From NCBI RefSeq assembly GCF_021130785.1, contig NW_025777645.1, positions 30,527-94,526 on the forward strand: 64,000 bases of DNA, read 5' to 3'. The notes under the pieces are model-generated. The model was not told the DNA's origin. It did no database searches and saw only the letters and a program-made list of their open reading frames with translations. A program made the translations under genes and the position numbers. Shown here piece by piece: positions 58,022 to 64,000 of the stretch (positions are counted from its first letter, which is position 1; each line of letters begins with the position of its first letter). The DNA comes from Homalodisca vitripennis (lineage: Eukaryota; Arthropoda; Insecta; Hemiptera; Cicadellidae).

Positions 58022-58946
58022 ATACCCCGGACCCGTCCCTCCACGTCTACAGTACTCCTACCCCCCTCCCCCGAACTCCGCACCACCCGCCCCCCCCCCC
58101 CCCTTCCCCGCACACTCCACCCCACGCTACTCTCCCCCCCCAACTCTCCAATCCTAGCGACCCCACCACCGAACACTACAATGCCACACATTATAAACGT
58201 ACCACCATCCCACACGCCCCATCATCCCTCCCCCCCTCCCCCAACCCCCAACGCCCCCCACCCCTCCCGCCCCTCACCCCCCACTACCCCGCCTCCCCCC
58301 GCCTAACCCAGCATCACTTCCCCCCCCCACTCCCCCACACAGCCATTATTAGTCGCCATTTCCCTCCACCTGCCCCCCTCTTCCCCTCACACCACTTCCC
58401 TCTTCATCACCCCATCACCACCCACTTAACCTCCCCACCCCTTGCACACCATCCTCCCCCCCCCCACACCTATCCCCCCACCACACAATTCACCCCCCAC
58501 ACACACCTCCCCCCCCCCGACCGCCCAACCACCCCTCCCCCCTCCGCATCACCCCACACGCGTCCATCTCCCCCACCACTAAACCCTGCCCCCCCCCCCA
58601 ACCCATCAACCCCCTCCCATCACCCCCCCTCCCCCCCCCCCCCCCCTCCCGGGCATCACCACTAATCCCCAACAACCACTTCTCCCGTCCTCCTCCCCTC
58701 CCACACTCCACGCCCCCCCCACACCCCCTCCCCCCCTACAACCCACCCACACCCACCCCCCACCTCTCCTCGACTCCCCCCCATCCACCATTCCATCTCT
58801 CCTTTTTCCCTCTCTCCTACACCCCCCACCCCCACCCCCACCCCCCACCCCCCCCCAGCACCCACCCTCCTCTCCCCCGATTCCCTCACCCCCCCCATCA
58901 TCTCCCCCTCTCTCTCCACCAACCACAACATCAAACCCCCACCCTC
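58022..58946. repeat. 925-bp C-rich low-complexity insert
   Basis: Runs of C broken by A, T and few G fill this stretch. It interrupts the polymerase copy between TTTCAAAATCCATA and AAATAACGTAAGGATGAG. In the left arm these two flanks are adjacent. The proline-rich plus-strand frame (58006-58665) and the glycine-rich minus-strand frames are products of this composition. Confidence 0.9.
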
Positions 58947-61228
58947 AAAATAACGTAAGGATGAGACAAATTTCTTTTGAATAATTAGTAAATGTTGTTA
59001 TGTTGTTATGACCCTGGAAACGGCATAATTGGCTTACAAAACTTCGTGTTTGCTATGTCAAAATTTATCTAAATGATCTGTTTAAATCTCCAGATTTGTA
59101 GAAAATGGCTTATAAACATCTTCTGCCATAGAAATTTCCTTTCTTTATGCTTGGATATACTGTGGAACTCACTAATCTAATTTAGATCCGCGTTATCTAA
59201 AACATAATGAGATTTATATCTTCTTGTTTTACATACAATAAATCAACTTCTAACACGGCGTCATACATTTTCTGAAATTTGCAACGTGAACAATGTTAAA
59301 TTATCTCAATCATAAAACTGTAGATATTTATTGAAACATTTTTCGGATACTAGTACTTAGAATTGTTAACTTCGTTATTTCAAATGATTGTATATCTTTT
59401 AAAGGACATTGGATACTCGAAAACCTTGAAAATATCTCGTCATTTACAAATTGTTCCGTATTGTTTTGCTTCTATCAGCATTCTTTTCAGGTTTTTTCAA
59501 TAAAGCACATCGGATAGAATTAAATAAAGCAATAATCATCTTTTATTTATTGTTTATATTTATACAAAGCTTTTTTTATCTTTGATTATTTCCTTTCTGT
59601 GTTAAATCGATTATATAGATCCTGCGTTTCATAAATATCGTGTTTTATTAAGGCTCTACAAATCAGTTGGTTATACAGCGTTTTAAATTGTCCATCCAGA
59701 ACCTCGAATTTGGATGATTTGTCTGTTCTACCTCGGATGTTGTTAATTTATTTAATTAAATATGCTTAGTAATAAAGTCGTTTATATGTCCAATAGATTT
59801 CGATCTGCTTTTTATAGTTTAAAAATACATTGGGGCAAGGTTTGTGGTTTCAACGCCGTTCACTAAAGTACGTTCGTATTCGCATTCTAAATGATAAAGA
59901 AGATAGCCCTTCATATTTTAGAAACGGTTTCTTGAAATTTTTTCGATTAAACTTATTAATTTCTGGACGCAAAATAGAAAGATATTTTTGTAAATTGACA
60001 TGAAATTTTACAATTTTAAATTCGTTAAAAAATTGTATTTGCTTTCGAAAAGACCATGGATAGAAGGATAAAAACTTCGAACATCAATGATAATTTTTCT
60101 GGTTTTCTTCCATTAAGCGTTTTTGTCAATTTCTTCTGATCATTTCATGACCTTTAAGTATTATATCGTTTGTTTCAATGGACAATTTTTCAGCGGATTG
60201 ATTGAATTTTTCATCTTTTTAAATAGATTGAGGATCCTTTTTATAATTTCCTTAAAATTTTTTCGTTTAGTTTCACGCAATTTTTCTTTCTATATTGTAC
60301 ATCTTTTCATGATCCGGACAATTTGGATTTTTCTTTTAGCCCAATTCCTCAAAATAATTTTTAGTTACTTTTCTCATAAAGGTTCTTTGTTTTATTTAGA
60401 TTGATTCTTCCGAATTAATAATGCCGAGTAAAGTGATGTTATCCAAAAACATCTTTTTTGCAGTATGGGCACTCTATCTTTTATCCGTCTCCATTTAAAT
60501 AGGGAAAAATTTGAATGTGGCCAAGTTTTACTATTTAGTGGAAAATATCTTTTTATTTAAGCTGAAAATATAGTAATATATTCAGTAGATTTCTAAGGAT
60601 TTTTATCAAAATTTGAATAATAAAATACTAGCCACAATTTAATGGTGTAAACAGCCTTTTAGAAATGTCTTCTATTTTAATAGAGAGAAAAATTTGTTTA
60701 ACCTAACACTTTTGAAAAAAGTGGAGAATTTTTACACAAATCAGCAACACAATTGTAGTATTATAAACAGCCTGTAGATTTCTTCTTATTTTATTATAGA
60801 AAAAATCTGTAAACTAAGGACTTAAAATTATTGAAAAAATAGTATAGTTAATAGTATGATAAAAGTACTTTTTTATTAACTATATTTGGTTTTGTAGGGG
60901 GATAATTTAAATTCTATAATACTATTTTTTCAATATTTTTTTCTTTAAACTTTTCCAAGATTTTTCCAATTAAGAATTTTAATAATAATTTACAACAAGA
61001 ATTTTTCCGACGAAATATCGTTACACATTATCAAACCTTTAAAGCTAAAAATTCGCAATGAATTAGAGAAATTCAGGTAGATTTTTCAGAGGATTTTCTT
61101 CAAAAACAACTCTAGTATTATGCCAACCTTAAGAGCTGTGGTTTTTTTTTGTGATATTTTGGGAAGTATAGGTTTTGATTATTTCACCTTAAAAGTGTAG
61201 AAGTAAATTAATATTTTTTCTATGTAAA

Positions 61229-61540
61229 ATGCGCTCGCTGTTACAAGAGTTTGAATAAGGATGGGGTTGATTTTAACATTCAAAGAATACAAGAAATTAA
61301 TAGAATTAGAAGAAACTAAGAATATACAAAATTGTGAATATTGGATGAAAATGAAAGATAAATTCGGGTTTAACAATAATTGCCGAGTTGGAAGATTGTA
61401 AAGTACACTTGCCAACAACAGATTTTTGACTGTTTTGGATAGAAAAAAAGAATTAGAAGAATTGAAACAAAAAGTGAAAAATTACACTTGGTTGTAATAC
61501 TGGAAAGAAGACTATTAAAGATAAAGACTGTGTTACAATT
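61229..61540 (+). pseudogene. Mirror copy of the small conserved Maverick protein
   Basis: The reverse-arm copy of 45930-46225. The start context is degraded (TATGTAAAATGCG). Motifs for NCRVGRL-type and TGKK segments are scattered over frames, so no continuous frame remains. Confidence 0.5.
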
Positions 61541-61639
61541 TAATCTTTGTTAAGAATAAAGAATTTTTTATTCAAGATTTTCTGGAGATATTTACTACTC
61601 ATTAAAATAGCCTAAGAAATTAGAAGCCTACAATGTAAC

Positions 61640-61869
61640 AGTAAAAACAGCTAAAGATTTCGGTTATTTTCTCCATTCGTGGTTTTTTCCTGTTATGAAT
61701 TTTCTTAGACTTTGTTTATGGAGTTCAATGGGACAGTATTTTACATTCGTGGTTTCCTGTTAGATTTCTTAGATATTTTTTTTATTGGTTTCAATGGACA
61801 GTATTTTACCATTGATTTTCTTGACTGTCCCAAAAGTGAGCCAGGAACCCCACAATTCATAATCTTACT
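61640..61869 (-). repeat. Right terminal repeat of Maverick 2
   Basis: The inverted copy of 45635-45860, including the doubled internal segment. The end reads CCAGGAACCCCACAATTC and then CTTACT. The first bases beyond it are again (TA)n. Confidence 0.85.
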
Positions 61870-62042
61870 TATATATATATATATATATATATAAAAAACT
61901 AGTCAATATTGTAATTACTTTTCTAATAACCCGAGTTATTATATATTATTAAAACTAATTGTAATTAACTGTTCCCATTACGTGTTTTTTTAAACTACCA
62001 GCAGTAAACAACAATAATGGGAGTAAATATATATATATATAT
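61870..62042. repeat. (TA)n and a flank that continues the palindrome
   Basis: A short TA run (61870-61893) is followed by AGTCAATATTGTAATTA, which is the reverse complement of the left flank at about 45544-45560. CGTGTTTTTT and ACAACAATAAT also match the left flank in order. The similarity ends near 62020. A second TA run lies at 62027-62042. Confidence 0.7.
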
Positions 62043-64000
62043 TCTACTTGGAAATTATGTTTAATGGGCCAATAAAAATTTATACTTCAGTAGAGTAACA
62101 TTTTTATCTAATCTTTTTATCCGCTATGGCATAACATACGAGCAATTAAACTTGCTTGAAGGCCAGATTACGATTTATTGCTTTAAAAAAGTCTTGTTCT
62201 TTGAGTGCCAATAAAGTTAAAGTGGGTTGCACTTGTAAATAATTTATTGCAGATAAACTTCCTTTAATATATTATGACCAATATACTATATCATGTAAGA
62301 CGGAAATACATGATACTGCTTTCAGGCACTGTTCTAAGATGGTTCATAGCCTTTGTATTGGACAGCCCAATTTTCAAAAATGTACTTAGAAAGTTTAGTT
62401 GCAATGGTTATAGGTATAATTTGATTCCTTATTTAAATTTTTGTTTTTAGTATTTGATTTAAAATTTGTAAATTAGTAACAACGTTGGTGACATGGGAAA
62501 TTTACATGTAATAAATATGTCTAATTTCTGTAAGTACAGCTATTCTTCAATAATATAAGCGTTCTCAAGTTAGAAGCTATAGTTGATTGTTCAGTTATTT
62601 ATAATTTGCTTTCTTTTATCTTGCTTAAAATCTTGCAAATATGATATATTTCATTGTAGTTGTCTGTATTTTGTTATAGTATATTATTGAGCCTAAAGTA
62701 TCCTTTGGGTTTCAGACAACAATTTAATGTTAAGTTTTAAGTTAATGTTTGTTATCCCAGGATATTTAAAGGTGAAAAGGTCACTTATGTTTACACATAT
62801 GTGGAAAATTATCATCATGGTTATTAAATTATACTAATTTACATCTAAAAATGACAATATGTTTATAATTGAGGTGCCTGTGAAATTACTGTTAATACCA
62901 TGTGTATCGATTATATTAAAGTTATTGTGAGCTTGCATTTTATTTGTGAAGTGTTCAGAAATGCAATATTAAATATTAGAATGATACTAAAGGTTACTAA
63001 TTAATTTTTAGATTTACAACCACTATTAGACACTAAAATAATACTTGAATTTTTAATCACATTTAATTAGCCTGTATATTGGTGTGGCTGATATTTTATA
63101 TGAGAGAAAATGTCCTGGCCGAAATTTACCATATGAATTAATTGTCCACCGATTTTCAAGCAGAATTATCTGTTCCTCAAACCAGTGGTAGCTGTTGTTA
63201 ACCCCTTATTGAACTCCCTTGTATCTTTTTCACAAATCACTGATTATTGGAACTATTTTTATCGTGACCAGCTGACGTGCAACTAAAATTTCTAATTACG
63301 GTCAAAGGGCAGTAACAGAAGCTGCGGTAACAGCTGCAAGATCCAGGCCATCTCCGAAAAGTGATTGATTCTAAATAAAGTGTATATATTATCCATCACT
63401 TATCTTTGGTAAAGTATAAGGCACCAGTAGTAAGTAAAAACTAATTTCATTAGATTCAAAGCATTGTTAATTAACCTAAATAATTTACATACTACTGAAC
63501 TCTACTCAAGAATCCTAGAAATATTGAATTTTCAGTACGCCCGCCTCCCCCCCCCCCCCACGATAAAATAACAAAACCAACTATATTATGTGTTAAAACT
63601 TTGCAGGAATCCTTTTTTTTTCTTCTAATAGATTCATCGAATTTCGATGGCATGTTGGCAATCCTACACTCCAATATCATTTGTGTCTGAATCGCTGTCA
63701 TTGTGCTCAGCTTAAAATTTTAACATTTTTATCTTATTGGCTAACCCACAGTAACAAAATGGGGAAAGCCTGCAGAATAAATTGACATTAACTTTTGGTC
63801 CTTAAACAATTGTTAACATGTATAACCAATGAAGCCTGTGTTGTGGTATGTGGGTATGGCTTAACTACTACCTTGATAATATAACTACTTTTGTTGGCAA
63901 AAGTTCTATGCAATATTTATTTGGTCATAACCACTACTTATTACGAATCAATTAAATACTCGAAGAATTATCTTTTTTAATTATGAAAAGCAACTGATGT
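62043..64000. other. AT-rich non-coding DNA
   Basis: No supported gene. A C-rich run near 63545-63560 gives a spurious glycine-rich minus-strand frame. The rest shows no recognisable repeat or RNA. Confidence 0.55.

Larger units (their letters stand above)
55255..60494 (-). pseudogene. Mirror copy of polymerase B with large low-complexity inserts
   Basis: The reverse-arm copy of 46892-50817. Palm motif A is legible in the minus-strand frame 56354-56638 (VDANNLYGYG). The copy is about 1.3 kb longer than the left arm because of inserts: ~110 bases near 57897-58005, ~925 C-rich bases at 58022-58946, a C20 run at 56986-57005 and many small gains. It is not a usable gene sequence. Confidence 0.8.
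45635..61869. mobile_element. Maverick/Polinton element 2, palindromic copy
   Basis: A second Maverick, related to element 1. Its ends are AGTAGATATGAATGTGGGG and the inverted equivalent at 61869. Positions 45635 to about 53051 contain the left half only: small protein, polymerase, integrase scrap, zinc-knuckle gene, BRO genes and one further gene. From about 53052 the same sequence is repeated in reverse to 61869. ATPase, protease and capsid genes are missing. The arms differ chiefly by one-base indels, and the right arm holds C-rich inserts. The palindrome is either an assembly or sequencing fold-back, or a real inverted dimer. Confidence 0.88.
53052..61869 (-). repeat. Right arm of the giant inverted repeat
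   Basis: A reverse copy of 45635-53051. Matching landmarks: coiled-coil gene 53137-53540 (+), truncated BRO 53713-54000 (+), BRO 54010-54852 (+), zinc-knuckle 54810-55190 (-), polymerase from 60494 down to about 55255 (-), small protein 61229-61540 (+), terminal repeat 61640-61869. Near the axis the arms differ only by one-base indels in homopolymers; mismatches and insertions increase outward. All genes here are more broken than in the left arm. Confidence 0.9.

Noticed and set aside
58006..58665. 219-codon proline/histidine-rich open frame and antisense glycine-rich frames
   Set aside because: They lie in a C-rich insert that interrupts a polymerase copy, and they reflect base composition only.

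Overview
The window looks like AT-rich nuclear DNA of an animal, most likely an insect or other arthropod. The basis is long gene-free AT-rich stretches, (TA)n microsatellites, one exon-like island with a good splice donor, and a mix of transposons common in insects: Helitron, piggyBac, mariner, tRNA-derived retroposon and Maverick/Polinton. No ordinary complete host gene was recognised. The species cannot be named from sequence alone.

Layout. 1-2.6 kb: AT-rich, with a pair of abutting perfect palindromes. 2.6-10.9 kb: a large Helitron-family rolling-circle transposon. Its Rep-helicase carries an N-terminal cysteine-protease-like domain and one frameshift in the helicase Walker A motif; the gene is preceded by a ~400 bp tandem duplication and followed by 52-53 bp repeats, a larger repeat block and a GC-rich hairpin. 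11.5-12.0 kb: piggyBac transposase remnant. 13.43-28.83 kb: a Maverick/Polinton (adintovirus-like) element of ~15.4 kb with ~170 bp terminal inverted repeats inside a (TA)n tract. It has protein-primed DNA polymerase B, integrase, two zinc-knuckle proteins, a BRO-N protein, penton-like protein, packaging ATPase, a virion protein with a phospholipase A2 domain, a minor virion protein, an adenain-type protease, a fibre-like coiled-coil protein and the major capsid protein. Retroposon pieces appear to have inserted between the capsid gene and the right-end genes. 28.9-45.5 kb: AT-rich DNA with a dead mariner relic (32.7-33.2 kb), a retroposon tail and a candidate host exon (37.7 kb). 45.63-61.87 kb: a second, related Maverick that is a giant palindrome. 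Its left half (45.6-53.05 kb) is repeated in reverse (53.05-61.87 kb), centred on an ACGTT-rich repeat array. 61.9-64 kb: AT-rich DNA.

How the parts fit. Maverick 1 carries both a replication module (polymerase, integrase) and a virion module (ATPase, protease, two capsid proteins, PLA2 protein), so it is an integrated virus-like element rather than a simple transposon. Nearly all its genes start at a TAAATGG motif in which the start codon overlaps an A/T-rich box, which resembles the TAAATG late-promoter signal of poxviruses. The two Mavericks have complementary deletions: copy 1 has lost the polymerase exonuclease region, copy 2 has lost almost the whole integrase gene.

Data quality. Many reading frames are broken by single-base indels in homopolymers while codons stay otherwise intact. 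The two arms of the palindrome differ mainly by such indels, and the right arm carries a 0.9 kb C-rich insert and a C20 run at points where the left arm is uninterrupted. Much of 45.6-62.0 kb is therefore probably low-accuracy long-read sequence, and the palindrome may be a fold-back artefact. A real palindromic defective genome remains possible.
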